Notes: generated by a model not told the origin, from the letters alone. A stretch of DNA of 50,613 nucleotides from JBFGCA01 sp041567315 (GCA_041567315.1 JBFGCA010000020.1:1-50613), one strand, 5' to 3'. Shown: positions 41,528 to 50,608, counted from the stretch's first letter. Made by a program: numbers and translations.

Positions 41528-42841
41528 ATGAACTCGAAATCCGAGCGCCACCGCGTCGTCAGGGTCGGTACCGTCGGCAGCTTTCCGCGGGCGCGTCTGC
41601 TGCCCGAGGCGCCGGTGGTCACCCGGCTGTCGCCGCATTCGCCCGCGGTGGAGGAGTTCCGACGGCTGGCGGTGCAGGTCGTCGAGAGCGTCCCGGCCGA
41701 CAGGAAGGGGGGCTACGTGCTGGCGGTGACCAGCCCCGACCCCCAGGTGGGCAAGACCCTCACCAGCTTGAACCTGGCGCTGACCCTGGCCAAGGGCGGG
41801 GAACGGCGGGTGCTGCTGATCGAAGGCGACGTCTGGCGGCCCGGGCTGATGGGGCTGGTGGAGGTTCACTACACGGTCAGGAGCCTGGCCGAGGTCCTCG
41901 AGAAGAACGCGCCGCTGCATCAGGCGATCGCCAGCCTGCACGAAACCGGTCTGAGCCTGATCGTGGCCGGCGAGGAGGGCTCCGTGGACGAGGTCATGCC
42001 CGGTCCGCGGATGAACGAGATCATGGCGCAGGTCCGCCGCGTCTACGACGTCGTCGTTCTCGACTGCCCGCCGATGGCGCTGGCCAGCGGGCACACGCTC
42101 GCCGGCTGCGCCGACGGCATCCTGGTCGTAGTCGGGGCGGGGCGCACCAGGCGACCGTACCTGGAGGAGACCCTGAAGCATCTCGGCCCCTCCAAGGTGC
42201 TTGGCGTGGTGCTCAACGGCGTCCGCGAGAACAGGACCTCCTACTACTCGTACGCTCGGCTCTACTCGGAGGCGGGCAAGGATGGCCGCGGGCGTGCGGC
42301 CCGCGGGCTGCCGGGCGCCCAGACGGGCCGGCGGGGACGGCGCCGCGGGGCCATCCTGGCCGCGGGTGGGCTCTTTCTCCCGCTGCTTATCGCCGGCCTC
42401 CTGTGGGTCCGGGAAAGGCAGGGTGGCCCCGAAGCCGGCGCGCTGGCGGGAGCCGGTGAGGGTGAATCCGCGGCGGCGGTGGTCGAGTCGACATCGCCGG
42501 TCGGCGTGGAGGGTATGACCAGGGCCTCGACGGAGGGGTCGGCCCCGCCGCCCGCGGTGTCGAGCGCCGAGGAAGTCGATGCCAGCGGTCTTGCTGCCCG
42601 CACCTCCGCACGCCTGAATCTCCGCGCCGGTCCTGGAACGCAAGAGCCGATTCTCATGACCCTCGAAGAGGGGGCATTCCTCGAGGTTTGGGAGAGGCGG
42701 GCCGAATGGGTAAGGGTCCGGGCCCAGGGAATCGAGGGCTGGGTCGACTCGTCATTCCTCGTCTTCACGGTGCCGGAGGCCACCGCCGAGGATCCGGCCG
42801 CAGCAGGTTCGACAACCGCACGAGGCAGTGAGGGGAAGTAG
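41528..42841 (+). CDS. BY-kinase-like ATPase fused to a TM helix and periplasmic SH3 domain
   Basis: A 437-aa protein. Residues ~35-235 are a CpsD/Wzc-type tyrosine autokinase domain: P-loop SPDPQVGKTLTSLNLAL, Walker A' region VLLIEGDVWRPG (consensus DxDxR, here E-x-D-x-W) and Walker B VVVLDCPPM. A tyrosine cluster SYYSYARLY follows at ~238-246. Unlike the usual kinase, which ends here, the chain continues through a basic run and a TM helix (AILAAGGLFLPLLIAGLLWV, ~276-295) into a linker and an SH3b domain (~357-415: RLNLRAGPGTQEPILMTLEE, GWVDSSFLV). The positive-inside rule puts SH3 in the periplasm. It would control polymerisation with the chain-length protein; the degenerate A' motif may weaken activity. 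Confidence 0.85.
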   Translation: MNSKSERHRVVRVGTVGSFPRARLLPEAPVVTRLSPHSPAVEEFRRLAVQVVESVPADRKGGYVLAVTSPDPQVGKTLTSLNLALTLAKGGERRVLLIEGDVWRPGLMGLVEVHYTVRSLAEVLEKNAPLHQAIASLHETGLSLIVAGEEGSVDEVMPGPRMNEIMAQVRRVYDVVVLDCPPMALASGHTLAGCADGILVVVGAGRTRRPYLEETLKHLGPSKVLGVVLNGVRENRTSYYSYARLYSEAGKDGRGRAARGLPGAQTGRRGRRRGAILAAGGLFLPLLIAGLLWVRERQGGPEAGALAGAGEGESAAAVVESTSPVGVEGMTRASTEGSAPPPAVSSAEEVDASGLAARTSARLNLRAGPGTQEPILMTLEEGAFLEVWERRAEWVRVRAQGIEGWVDSSFLVFTVPEATAEDPAAAGSTTARGSEGK

Positions 42842-42843
42842 CG

Positions 42844-44241
42844 ATGTTCCGCCTCTTTAGCCGCCACTGGTCGCTGCCTGCGGCAATCTGCCTCGTGGTC
42901 GAAACCGGGCTGCTGGTCTTTTCGGTCTGGGTCGGGTACCGGGTCCGGTTCTGGTCCGATTTCGGCGAGGTGTACTTCTACGAGGATTTCGCCCTCAGGG
43001 CGGTGACTTTCGCGCTGGTCGTGCTGGTGAGCCTGTACTTCAACAGTATGTACGACTTCGGCGAGCGCCTCGATACACAGCGCTTCGGCAGCCGCCTGCT
43101 GCGGTCGTTCGTGCTGGCCTTCCTGGCTCTCGTCGTCATCTATTACTTGACCTATCCGGCCCTGACCACGGGTCGCACCGTGCTTGCAGTGTCGCTCATC
43201 GTCAGCGCTGTCCTTCTGGCACTGTGGAGGGCCTGCATCAGGTGGGGGCTCCGTAAGTCGTTGTTCAGCGAGCGAGTCCTCATCGTCGGGACCGATGAAT
43301 CGGCGATCGAGATCGCCCGCGAGCTGCTTGAACGGCGACATCTCGGGTACCGCGTCCTCGGCTTTCTCGACGACGACCCGGCGCTCCAGGGGAAGGTGAT
43401 CCTCAACCCCGCAGTCATCGGCACCACTAGCGAGGTGTGCCAGGTCGCCCGCGAGCGGCAGGCTTCGCGAGTGATCGTGGCCAAGAAGGACAAGCGCGGC
43501 AAGCTCGACATGGACAGGCTGCTGGAGTGCAAGACCTCCGGCGTGCCGGTCAGCGAATCGATGGACTACTACGAGCGGCTCACCGGACGGATTCCACTCG
43601 AAGGCCTGCGAAAGTCGTGGCTGATCTTCTCGCAGGGCTTTGTCGTCTCGCCCTCGGCGATGTTCCAGAAGCGCGTCCTGGATCTCGCCGTGGCCGTCGT
43701 CGGCCTGATCGTGGCCGCGCCCCTGATGCTCCTGATCGCGCTCGCGGTGCGCCTGGAGTCCCGGGGACCGGCGCTCTACCGGCAGGAGCGGGTCGGCCGC
43801 AAGGGCAGGATCTTCACGCTCTGGAAGTTCCGCTCGATGCAGGCGAACGCGGAGGAGGAGAGCGGCCCTCGCTGGGCCGAAAAGGACGACCCCCGAATCA
43901 CCCGGGTCGGTCGCTTGCTGCGGGCCACGCGGCTGGACGAGATGCCCCAGCTCTGGAACGTGCTGGTCGGCGACATGAGCCTGGTGGGACCACGGCCGGA
44001 GCGCGAGCCTTTTGTGCGGCAGCTGATCGCCACCAACCCGATCTACGAGCAGCGGCTGGTGGTGCGGCCCGGGCTGACCGGCTGGGCCCAGATCCGGGAC
44101 CGCTACGCGGCCACCCTCGAGGAATCCCTGCGGAAGCTCGAATACGACCTCTACTACATCAAGAACCTGTCGGTGTTCCTCGACCTGTCGGTCCTGGCCA
44201 GTACCCTGCGGATCGTGCTGCTCAACCGGGGAGCTCGCTGA
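42844..44241 (+). CDS. Polyprenyl-phosphate sugar-1-phosphate transferase (EpsB/WcaJ-like)
   Basis: A 465-aa initiating enzyme with the canonical order. It has hydrophobic segments in residues ~10-125, a CoA_binding_3-like Rossmann domain (~135-240: VLIVGTDESAIEIARELLER, VLGFLDDDPALQGK), a re-entrant helix (DLAVAVVGLIVAAPLMLL) and the C-terminal catalytic domain with ALYRQERVGRKGRIFTLWKF, RLDEMPQLWNVLVGDMSLVG and PRPE. It transfers a phosphosugar to undecaprenyl phosphate to start the repeat unit. ATG 42844 is preceded by GGGGAAG. It matches the XrtA/PEP-CTERM-associated EpsB type. It contrasts with the rearranged enzyme at 7078. Confidence 0.92.
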   Translation: MFRLFSRHWSLPAAICLVVETGLLVFSVWVGYRVRFWSDFGEVYFYEDFALRAVTFALVVLVSLYFNSMYDFGERLDTQRFGSRLLRSFVLAFLALVVIYYLTYPALTTGRTVLAVSLIVSAVLLALWRACIRWGLRKSLFSERVLIVGTDESAIEIARELLERRHLGYRVLGFLDDDPALQGKVILNPAVIGTTSEVCQVARERQASRVIVAKKDKRGKLDMDRLLECKTSGVPVSESMDYYERLTGRIPLEGLRKSWLIFSQGFVVSPSAMFQKRVLDLAVAVVGLIVAAPLMLLIALAVRLESRGPALYRQERVGRKGRIFTLWKFRSMQANAEEESGPRWAEKDDPRITRVGRLLRATRLDEMPQLWNVLVGDMSLVGPRPEREPFVRQLIATNPIYEQRLVVRPGLTGWAQIRDRYAATLEESLRKLEYDLYYIKNLSVFLDLSVLASTLRIVLLNRGAR

Positions 44242-44319
44242 CGTGGGGCTGGCGGCCGCTCGGGGCCCCCGGTGGTCGGAGCCCCGGTGAGGGCGGGACC
44301 TGGTGCCCTGAGCGACGCG

Positions 44320-45258
44320 ATGACCGGTGCAGGCGGTGCGGAATCGCTTCCCCGGTCGTCCGTAGATGACGCCTCCGGGCTCGTTCACGAGCCCGCGACC
44401 ACGGTACTCCGTACAGCCCCGACAGCGGTGGTGAACGCGCTGTCGGTCGACGTCGAGGACTACTTCCAGGTCGCTGCCTTCGAAGACGTCGTCCGCCGCG
44501 AGGATTGGGACCGCTACGAGCCGCGCGTCGAGCGCAACACGCGGCAGCTGCTCCAGCTGTTCCAGGACTATGGCGTGCGAGGGACCTTTTTCACCCTCGG
44601 GTGGGTGGCCGAGCGCTCGCCCGAACTGGTGCGGGAGATCGTGGACGCGGGGCACGAGCTGGCGGCCCACGGCTACGATCACCGGCAGGTGACGGTCCAG
44701 ACCCCCGCCGAGTTCCGGCACGACGTACGGCGCACGAAGCGCATCCTGGAGGACATCTCGGGGGTGGCGGTGCTCGGCTACCGTGCCCCGAGCTACTCGA
44801 TCGTGCGGTCTACGCTGTGGGCGCTCGAGGTTCTTGCCGAGGAAGGCTACCGCTACGACACCAGCATCTTCCCGATTCACCACGATCGCTATGGCATTCC
44901 CGATTTCCCCCGGTTTCCGTGGATCGTCAAGGGCGCGAACGGCGGGTCGCTGCACGAGTTTCCGCCCGCGACCGTGAGGCTGATGGGGCTCAACTTTCCG
45001 ATCGGCGGAGGGGGCTATCTGAGGCACTTCCCGCTGGCTTTCATTCGCTGGGGCATCCGACACCTCAACCGGGTCGAGAGGCGATCCGCGCTGCTCTACG
45101 TCCACCCCTGGGAGATCGACCCGGAGCAGCCGCGCCAGCCGGTCGGCTGGTTGACGCGGGTGCGGCATTACGGCAACCTGACGCGCACCCGGCGGCGTCT
45201 CGCCAGGCTCTTGGGCGAGTTCCGCTTCGTGCGAGTACGGGAGCTGCTGGGTCTTTGA
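44320..45258 (+). CDS. Polysaccharide deacetylase, XrtA-locus type
   Basis: A 312-aa NodB-fold deacetylase if ATG 44320 is used; an upstream GTG (44272) and a downstream GTG (44428) are alternatives, and the family usually begins just before NALSVDVEDYFQV. The first metal-site motif is SVDVEDYFQV, the His motif is HELAAHGYDHRQV (H-x3-H type), and GYRAPSYS and LLYVHPWEIDP complete the active site. It removes acetyl groups from N-acetylhexosamines of the growing exopolysaccharide. The VDVEDYFQV and HPWEIDP signatures are those of deacetylases in exosortase-A exopolysaccharide loci. A 40-bp gap separates it from the next glycosyltransferase. Confidence 0.88.
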   Translation: MTGAGGAESLPRSSVDDASGLVHEPATTVLRTAPTAVVNALSVDVEDYFQVAAFEDVVRREDWDRYEPRVERNTRQLLQLFQDYGVRGTFFTLGWVAERSPELVREIVDAGHELAAHGYDHRQVTVQTPAEFRHDVRRTKRILEDISGVAVLGYRAPSYSIVRSTLWALEVLAEEGYRYDTSIFPIHHDRYGIPDFPRFPWIVKGANGGSLHEFPPATVRLMGLNFPIGGGGYLRHFPLAFIRWGIRHLNRVERRSALLYVHPWEIDPEQPRQPVGWLTRVRHYGNLTRTRRRLARLLGEFRFVRVRELLGL

Positions 45259-45297
45259 GAGCATCCGAGGCACCGGCGGTGCCGCCCACTGATCGAC

Positions 45298-46542
45298 GTG
45301 TCTGCGCGAGTCCTGTTCCTCAGCCAGCGGGTCCCGTATCCCCCGGATCGCGGCGACCGGATCGCCACCTGGCACCTCGTCGAGCGGCTGGCGCGGCGGC
45401 ACCGGGTGACCGTGTTCGCCTTCCGCGAGGAGGAGGCGGACGAGGAGCGGGCAGACGGGCTCCGCCAGCGGGGCGTCGAGGTCCGGCTGTTCCGCCTGCA
45501 GAGGTGGAGGGCGAGGGCGCGGGCCCTGAGGCATCTGCTCACCGCCAGGCCGCTCACCCTGGCCCTCCTCGCCTCGACCGAGCTGCAGGAGGAGCTCGAC
45601 TCGTGCGCCGGCAGGATGGACGTCGTCTATGCCTACTCGGGGTGCATGGGAGCCTTCGTCATGCATCACCCGGAGTTGCCGCGTATTCTGCATCTCTCTG
45701 AACTGGATTCCGACAAGTGGCGGCAGTTCGCCGTCCGGCACCCGCTGCCCATGAAGTGGATCTACCGGCACGAGGCGCGAACGCTGCTCCGGTTCGAGCG
45801 CGAGGTCGCCCGCGCCTGCGATGAGACCGTGCTGTGCACGCCGGTCGAGCAGCAACTCTTCGAAAAGAGGATTCCGGCCGTGCGCTCGACGGTGATTCGC
45901 AACGGAGTCGACCTCGAGGTCTTTCACCCGGGGCTCAGATCGCCCGACCCGGGACTGCTGGTCTTTACCGGGGTCATGAACTACTTCCCCAACGTCGACG
46001 GGTGCGTCTTCTTTGCTCGTGAGGTTCTGCCGCTGATCCGCAGCCGGCACCCGCGGACTCGGTTCGCGATCGTCGGATCGAGGCCGGCGAGGAGAATCCG
46101 GGCACTGGCTGGGCTTCCGGGCGTCGAGGTCACCGGTTACGTCGAGGACGTCCGCGCCTATCTTGGGAGGGCCGCGGTCGCGGTGGCGCCCCTGCGGCTC
46201 GCCCGTGGCGTGCAGAACAAGGTGCTCGAGGCGCTGGCGATGGGGATTCCGGTCGTCGCCACGCCCTGGGCGGCTCAGGGCATCGAGGGACGACCGGGCC
46301 ACGACTACCTGGTCAGCGATGGGGCCGAGGAGCTGGCCTTGGAGGTCTGCAGGATCCTGGAGGACCGCGAGCTGGCCAGGCAACTGGCACGGTCGGGGCG
46401 GCGCCTGGTCGAAGATCGATACAGCTGGGAGCGCACGCTGGCGCCGCTGGAGAGGCTGGTCGAGAGGCTGGCGGCAATCGAGGCCGGAACTCGCGCGCCG
46501 GCGGAGAGGAGCGGCCTTGGGCAGCGAAACGTCACCGATTGA
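45298..46542 (+). CDS. Glycosyltransferase of the XrtA/PEP-CTERM exopolysaccharide type
   Basis: A 414-aa GT-B enzyme with GTG start at 45298. Family landmarks are FLSQRVPYPPDRGDRIATWH, LSELDSDKWRQFA, VVYAYSGCMGAF, VIRNGVDLEVFHP and LVFTGVMNYFPNVDGCVFF, a combination I associate with the PEP-CTERM/EpsH1-associated sugar transferase family. The donor region LARGVQNKVLEALAMGIPVV follows. It adds a sugar during exopolysaccharide repeat assembly in the cytoplasm. Its end overlaps the following membrane protein gene by 26 bases. Confidence 0.9.
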   Translation: MSARVLFLSQRVPYPPDRGDRIATWHLVERLARRHRVTVFAFREEEADEERADGLRQRGVEVRLFRLQRWRARARALRHLLTARPLTLALLASTELQEELDSCAGRMDVVYAYSGCMGAFVMHHPELPRILHLSELDSDKWRQFAVRHPLPMKWIYRHEARTLLRFEREVARACDETVLCTPVEQQLFEKRIPAVRSTVIRNGVDLEVFHPGLRSPDPGLLVFTGVMNYFPNVDGCVFFAREVLPLIRSRHPRTRFAIVGSRPARRIRALAGLPGVEVTGYVEDVRAYLGRAAVAVAPLRLARGVQNKVLEALAMGIPVVATPWAAQGIEGRPGHDYLVSDGAEELALEVCRILEDRELARQLARSGRRLVEDRYSWERTLAPLERLVERLAAIEAGTRAPAERSGLGQRNVTD

Positions 46543-48052
46543 GTCGGACGCGCCGCTGCCGCCGCGGACCATCGCCGCGGGACTGGCCGTCGCCTTCTTC
46601 GTGTTCTACCTGTTCCAGGTCCCGTGGACGACGACCAATCAGGACGTGCTCATCTACGCTGCGCGGTCGCTGAGCGACGCACCGATCGTCGAGACGACCT
46701 ACACCCGCACCGAGCCCGCCGGCAACATCCACCTCGGCCACACGCTGATCCTCTGGGCTGTCTATCGATTTGCTCCCGACTATCTGAGAACCACCGTGTG
46801 GCCCGCAGGGTTCGTATCGGCGCTGGCCGGCTGCCTGACGGCGGCGCTGACCTTTCTCATCTGGCTGAAGCTGGGCCTCGGCCGGCGTTTGGCGGTGACC
46901 GTCGCCATCATCACCGGTCTGATCCCCTCGATCTGGTACCACAGTCTGATCGGAGAGACCTATTCACTCGAGCTCTGCCTGCTGCTGGCCTTCTTCTATT
47001 TCTTTCTGACCGGACGTTGGCTGGCGGCCATCGTCGCCGGCACCGGTGCCCTCCTGGTCAGCCTGTTGATCGCCCTGTCTTTCCCCATAGTGCTGCTGGC
47101 TCCCTGGACGCCGACCAACGTCCGTCGCGCCGCCGGTGTCCTGCTGGCGAGCGGCATTCTGTTCGGCCTCGTGCTCTGGGCCGTGACACCCGAGGTCTTT
47201 TCGTCCTTTCTTGCTTTCGGGGGACAGACCACCAGCTCGAGCTTCGGGTGGCTTGCCCGTTTCGGACGGCTGGGTCTGGTGGTGCTCCTCAACCTGAGCT
47301 TCCTGACGGGCTTTTTCCTCAAGGGTTGCGTGATTCTGGTCAAGCGGCACCGGCACCTGGTACCTGGTCTGGCCGCCATCGCCCTGGGCTCACAGCTTTT
47401 CTATCTGCTGACCGGTGCCGTTGGCGGTGTCATCGAGGTCGGCAGCTTCCAGTTGACGCTGCTCTGGGCCGGCGCCGCCGTGATCGGCATCGGGCTGGCG
47501 GCGAGCCGGCTGTGGAGTCCTGGGCCGGTGGCCGCCGCCGCCGGCTTTGTGCTGTTTGGCTGGTGGGGTTGGATCTTTCTCGGCCAGGGCGTGGCGCTCG
47601 AGCGGCTGGAAGCCGCGAACTGGCTGAAGGGCCAGGAGCTGGGGGAGGTCCTGTTCGTCGGCAGCGGCGAAGCGGGGGTTCCGATCGCTCTCGAACAGTA
47701 CGGCTGGCAGTATGATCGAGCGGTTGACCACTTCTCCTACATCACATATCCGACCGGTCAGGACCTGCTAGAACTCGATGCCGAGAGGGCGGTGATCGTG
47801 GTGTCCAAACGCAACCACCCCACCATACGCAGCATGCTGGTGGGGCTTTCGGAGGTATTCGAGGACGAGTCGTGGAGGCCTGGAGTGGCGGTCGGTCAGG
47901 GGATCTTGCGCCGGCTCTACGAGAACTCGGCCGTTGCACTCTACTGGTGGGAGCGACACAAGGCTGCAAGCGCCGCCAGCAGGGGGCCGGATCCGGGTGG
48001 CGGCGGGCGTCCCGGGAGAGGCCCTTTGCAGCGGCAGACGGTCGATGCGTGA
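46517..48052 (+). CDS. Polytopic GT-C/DUF2723-like membrane protein
   Basis: A 511-aa membrane protein. TTG 46517 is chosen because GAGGAG lies just upstream and the longer in-frame extension is the preceding glycosyltransferase read out of frame. About ten hydrophobic segments are preceded by TNQDVLIYAARSLSDAP, where an acidic residue in the first loop is typical of GT-C transferases. A soluble C-terminal region (VLFVGSGEAGVPIALEQYGW onward) ends the protein. It probably transfers a sugar from a lipid-linked donor in the periplasm. No exosortase catalytic Cys/Arg/His pattern was found. It overlaps the ligase gene by 8 bases. Confidence 0.65.
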   Translation: MGSETSPIESDAPLPPRTIAAGLAVAFFVFYLFQVPWTTTNQDVLIYAARSLSDAPIVETTYTRTEPAGNIHLGHTLILWAVYRFAPDYLRTTVWPAGFVSALAGCLTAALTFLIWLKLGLGRRLAVTVAIITGLIPSIWYHSLIGETYSLELCLLLAFFYFFLTGRWLAAIVAGTGALLVSLLIALSFPIVLLAPWTPTNVRRAAGVLLASGILFGLVLWAVTPEVFSSFLAFGGQTTSSSFGWLARFGRLGLVVLLNLSFLTGFFLKGCVILVKRHRHLVPGLAAIALGSQLFYLLTGAVGGVIEVGSFQLTLLWAGAAVIGIGLAASRLWSPGPVAAAAGFVLFGWWGWIFLGQGVALERLEAANWLKGQELGEVLFVGSGEAGVPIALEQYGWQYDRAVDHFSYITYPTGQDLLELDAERAVIVVSKRNHPTIRSMLVGLSEVFEDESWRPGVAVGQGILRRLYENSAVALYWWERHKAASAASRGPDPGGGGRPGRGPLQRQTVDA

Positions 48053-49376
48053 CCTACTGCTCCAGGCGGTCCTCTACGGCAGCCTGCCGATAACGCTCGT
48101 GCGGCCGTTCGTCGGCCTGTTGATGTACTCGTGGCTGGCCTACATGCGGCCCCAGCACATGTCGTGGCAGCTGCGCCACGAGAATCTGTCGCTGCTGGTG
48201 GCCGTGGCGCTTTTCGCGGGCCTGGCGTTGGCGTGGAGAAGGGAGCGCTTCGTCACTTGGCGGCCGCAGACGGTGCTGCTCGTCGGCATCCTCGCGGTCG
48301 TCGCGCTGTCGGCCCACACCGGCGTGCCGCTGGGCGAGGGTCTGGCCGCCCGCAGTCTGAACTTCTTCTGGAAGGCGGTTCTCATCGCCCTGGTGACAAC
48401 GGGGCTTGTCCGCACTCAGGCTCGTCTGAGGGCGATGTTCTTGGTGATCGGCTTTTCGTTGGGCGGCATTGCGGTCAAATGGGGGATCTACAGCATCCTG
48501 CGCGGCGGAGTCCGGTTCCACCTCGGCCCCGGTGGCTTCATGTCGGACAACAACACCTTCGCTTTGGCGCTCAACATGGCGCTGCCGCTTCTGGTGGGTA
48601 TCGCACTCACCGAACGGCAGCGCTGGATCAAGATGGCTGCGGTTGTGTCTGCGACCTTTGTTGGCCTCACCATCTTGCTCACTTTCTCCCGCAACGGGGT
48701 GGCGACGCTCGCCATCGTGGTCATGTTGCTGGTGTGGCGGGCAGGACGACCGCTGATGGCGGCACTGATGCTGGTTCTCGGGATCAGCGGCTTCCTCCTT
48801 TTCAGCTCGCCGGAGTTCAAGAGGGCGTACGTCGATCGTGTGGTGAGCGTCGTCGACTATGAGGAGGACAGCTCTGCGCTCGGTCGGCTGAGGGCTTGGC
48901 GAACCTCCTGGCGCATCTTCCTGGACTATCCCCTGCTCGGGGTCGGACCGGACAATCTTCCCGTTGTCCACCGCACCTACTCGGAGAATCCAGACCGCTT
49001 TCTGGTCACCCACAACTCGTTTCTCCACCTGTTGGCGGAGTGTGGACTGCTGGGCGCCGGCGTATGGGTCCTCATTCTGGCCGTCACCTTCGTGCGGCTC
49101 CGGCGGTTGCGCCACGCTTCTGACGATCCGTGGGTAGTGGTCTTTTCGCGAATGCTCCAGTTTTCGCTCCTCGCCTATATCGTCGGCACTCAGCTCTTGA
49201 GCATGCCGTTCTTCGATCTGCTCTACCACCTGATCGGTCTCAGTGTTTGCCTGGAAGTCGTTGCCGCCGACGCCGCGCAATCGGGCGCGGTCGCCGATAA
49301 GACCCAGCCGCAGGGTGAGCCGTGGTGGCGAACCTCCCGACGAGCCGCCGTCCTCGCGCGGACCAGCGAGACCTGA
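48045..49376 (+). CDS. O-antigen ligase/polymerase-like protein, exosortase-A locus type
   Basis: A 443-aa membrane protein. ATG 48045, within the end of the previous gene, begins MRDLLLQAVLYGSLPITLVR and MYSWLAYMRPQHMSWQL, which resembles the start of the probable O-glycosylation ligase of exosortase-A loci. Roughly ten TM segments are present. The periplasmic loop with VGPDNLPVVHRTY and VTHNSFLHLLAECG carries the His-Asn-Ser-x-L element of the Wzy/WaaL family. It may polymerise or ligate exopolysaccharide units, or glycosylate protein. No other Wzy candidate is present in this locus. Confidence 0.85.
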   Translation: MRDLLLQAVLYGSLPITLVRPFVGLLMYSWLAYMRPQHMSWQLRHENLSLLVAVALFAGLALAWRRERFVTWRPQTVLLVGILAVVALSAHTGVPLGEGLAARSLNFFWKAVLIALVTTGLVRTQARLRAMFLVIGFSLGGIAVKWGIYSILRGGVRFHLGPGGFMSDNNTFALALNMALPLLVGIALTERQRWIKMAAVVSATFVGLTILLTFSRNGVATLAIVVMLLVWRAGRPLMAALMLVLGISGFLLFSSPEFKRAYVDRVVSVVDYEEDSSALGRLRAWRTSWRIFLDYPLLGVGPDNLPVVHRTYSENPDRFLVTHNSFLHLLAECGLLGAGVWVLILAVTFVRLRRLRHASDDPWVVVFSRMLQFSLLAYIVGTQLLSMPFFDLLYHLIGLSVCLEVVAADAAQSGAVADKTQPQGEPWWRTSRRAAVLARTSET

Positions 49377-49404
49377 AGCGGCGAGGAGGCGGGCGGGCCA
49401 GGAT

Positions 49405-50487
49405 ATGACCGACGGGGACGAGGTGGGAAGGGCCGCGGGGTCGACCGGGGCGCCGGGGCCGCGGATCGAGCGGCTGCGTTCCGAGATGGAAATGGCGTGG
49501 GACGAGTACGTCAACCGGCACCTCGAGGCCAGCGTCTTCCACCTGCTGGGTTGGAAGCGGGTGGTTGAGCGGAGCTTCGGCCACCGGCCGTTCTATCTGA
49601 TCGCTCGCCGTGGCGGCAAGATCGTCGGGGTCCTGCCGCTGTTTCTCGTGCGTGGGCTGCTCTGCAGCAGACAGCTCGTTTCGTTGCCGTTCGCCATCCG
49701 CGGTGGGGTGTTGGCGGACGACAGCCGAGTTGCCGCCGCGCTACTGGAAAGGGCGCGGTCGGATGCCGTCGAACTCCGCGTCGCCTTCGTGGAGATGAGG
49801 TCCGAGCGGGCAGCTTTCGAGCAGCTAGAGACGCTCGCCCGGTTCGTCACCTTTCGCGCCGACCTGACACTCGACGAGGCGGAGCTTCTGCGCCGGATGG
49901 AGAAGAAGCGGCGCCAGATGATGAACTACGCGCGGCGCGCCGGCTATGAGGGACGATTCGTTGGGCCGGAGGAGCTGCAGCTGTTTTATCGCCTGTTCTG
50001 TCAGAGCATGCGCTCGCACGGCACGCCGGTCTATCCGCTCCGCTTCCTGGGCGAAATCCTCGCCCAGTACCCTCAACAGGCGAAGCTGTACTTTGCCTAC
50101 CAGGGCGGGAAGCCGCTGGCGGGGGTGTTGACCTTCCTGTTTCGGGGCGAGGTGATGCCCTTCTACGCCGGCACCGATCGGTTCAGGCGGCCACGGGGCC
50201 TCGACGACTTTCTTTACTGGTCGTTGATGCGATGGGGTCGGCAGCAGGGATTCAAATCGTTCGATTTCGGTCGCAGCCGGAAGGGCACGGGAGCATACAA
50301 GTTCAAGGCCCGGTGGGGGATGCAGGAGGTGCCGCTGGGCTATCAGCGGCTGCCGTTGCGCTCGGCTCCGCGGTCCGACCTGAGTCCGGAGAGCCCGCGG
50401 CTCAAGCCGCTGATTCGTGTTTGGCGCCGAATGCCCCTGTGGGTGACTCGCCTGCTCGGGCCGCGCATCATCCGTAGCATTCCGTGA
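49405..50487 (+). CDS. FemAB-like acyltransferase, XrtA/PEP-CTERM-associated type
   Basis: A 360-aa protein starting at ATG 49405, behind GGCCAGGAT; the in-frame upstream extension overlaps the ligase gene. It has two GNAT-like halves: ASVFHLLGWKRVVERSFGH and PFYLIARRGGKIVGVLPLF in the first, and LYFAYQGGKPLAGVLTFLF, AGTDRFRRPRGLDDFLYW and FKSFDFGRSRKGTGAYKFK in the second. The last pattern is characteristic of the FemAB family in exosortase-A loci. Relatives use aminoacyl-tRNA to add amino acids to cell-wall precursors; the substrate here is unknown but likely the polysaccharide or a carrier-linked intermediate. It is the last complete gene of the window. Confidence 0.88.
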   Translation: MTDGDEVGRAAGSTGAPGPRIERLRSEMEMAWDEYVNRHLEASVFHLLGWKRVVERSFGHRPFYLIARRGGKIVGVLPLFLVRGLLCSRQLVSLPFAIRGGVLADDSRVAAALLERARSDAVELRVAFVEMRSERAAFEQLETLARFVTFRADLTLDEAELLRRMEKKRRQMMNYARRAGYEGRFVGPEELQLFYRLFCQSMRSHGTPVYPLRFLGEILAQYPQQAKLYFAYQGGKPLAGVLTFLFRGEVMPFYAGTDRFRRPRGLDDFLYWSLMRWGRQQGFKSFDFGRSRKGTGAYKFKARWGMQEVPLGYQRLPLRSAPRSDLSPESPRLKPLIRVWRRMPLWVTRLLGPRIIRSIP

Positions 50488-50536
50488 CTAGTGTTCCGTA
50501 TGGCAAGTTCCTTGTCACATCGAGAGCGGCGAAGCG

Positions 50537-50608
50537 CCCGCTGGGCAAGGCGCGACGAGCGAGCATATCGAGGCTATATGCGACCGAGGAGCAACGCCGC
50601 CCAGCGGG
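50537..50608. repeat. Long imperfect palindrome at right edge
   Basis: CCCGCTGGGC (50537-50546) and GCCCAGCGGG (50599-50608) are perfect 10-bp inverted arms. Inside, GGCG/CGCC extends the stem after a two-base bulge, and CATAT (50564-50568) pairs with ATATG (50576-50580) around a 7-base loop. The element begins 49 bases after the FemAB stop and is rich in GCGA/CGAG words. It could be a factor-dependent terminator or a copy of an interspersed palindromic repeat; only one copy is visible here. Confidence 0.6.

Noticed and set aside
41528..42841. Artificial fusion of a kinase gene and an SH3 gene by sequencing error
   Set aside because: The frame is continuous, the linker is typical low-complexity sequence, the TM topology is sensible, and there is no internal start with a ribosome binding site before the SH3 part.
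42262..46572. A 1436-codon open frame on the minus strand opposite the exopolysaccharide genes
   Set aside because: It is antisense to five well-supported genes; its translation is low-complexity (Gln, His, Arg, Asp-rich) with no domain. It arises from the high GC of third codon positions.
46517..48052. Exosortase
   Set aside because: Polytopic and in the right neighbourhood, but longer than usual, with a soluble C-terminal region and no Cys/Arg/His exosortase pattern; it looks like a GT-C protein.
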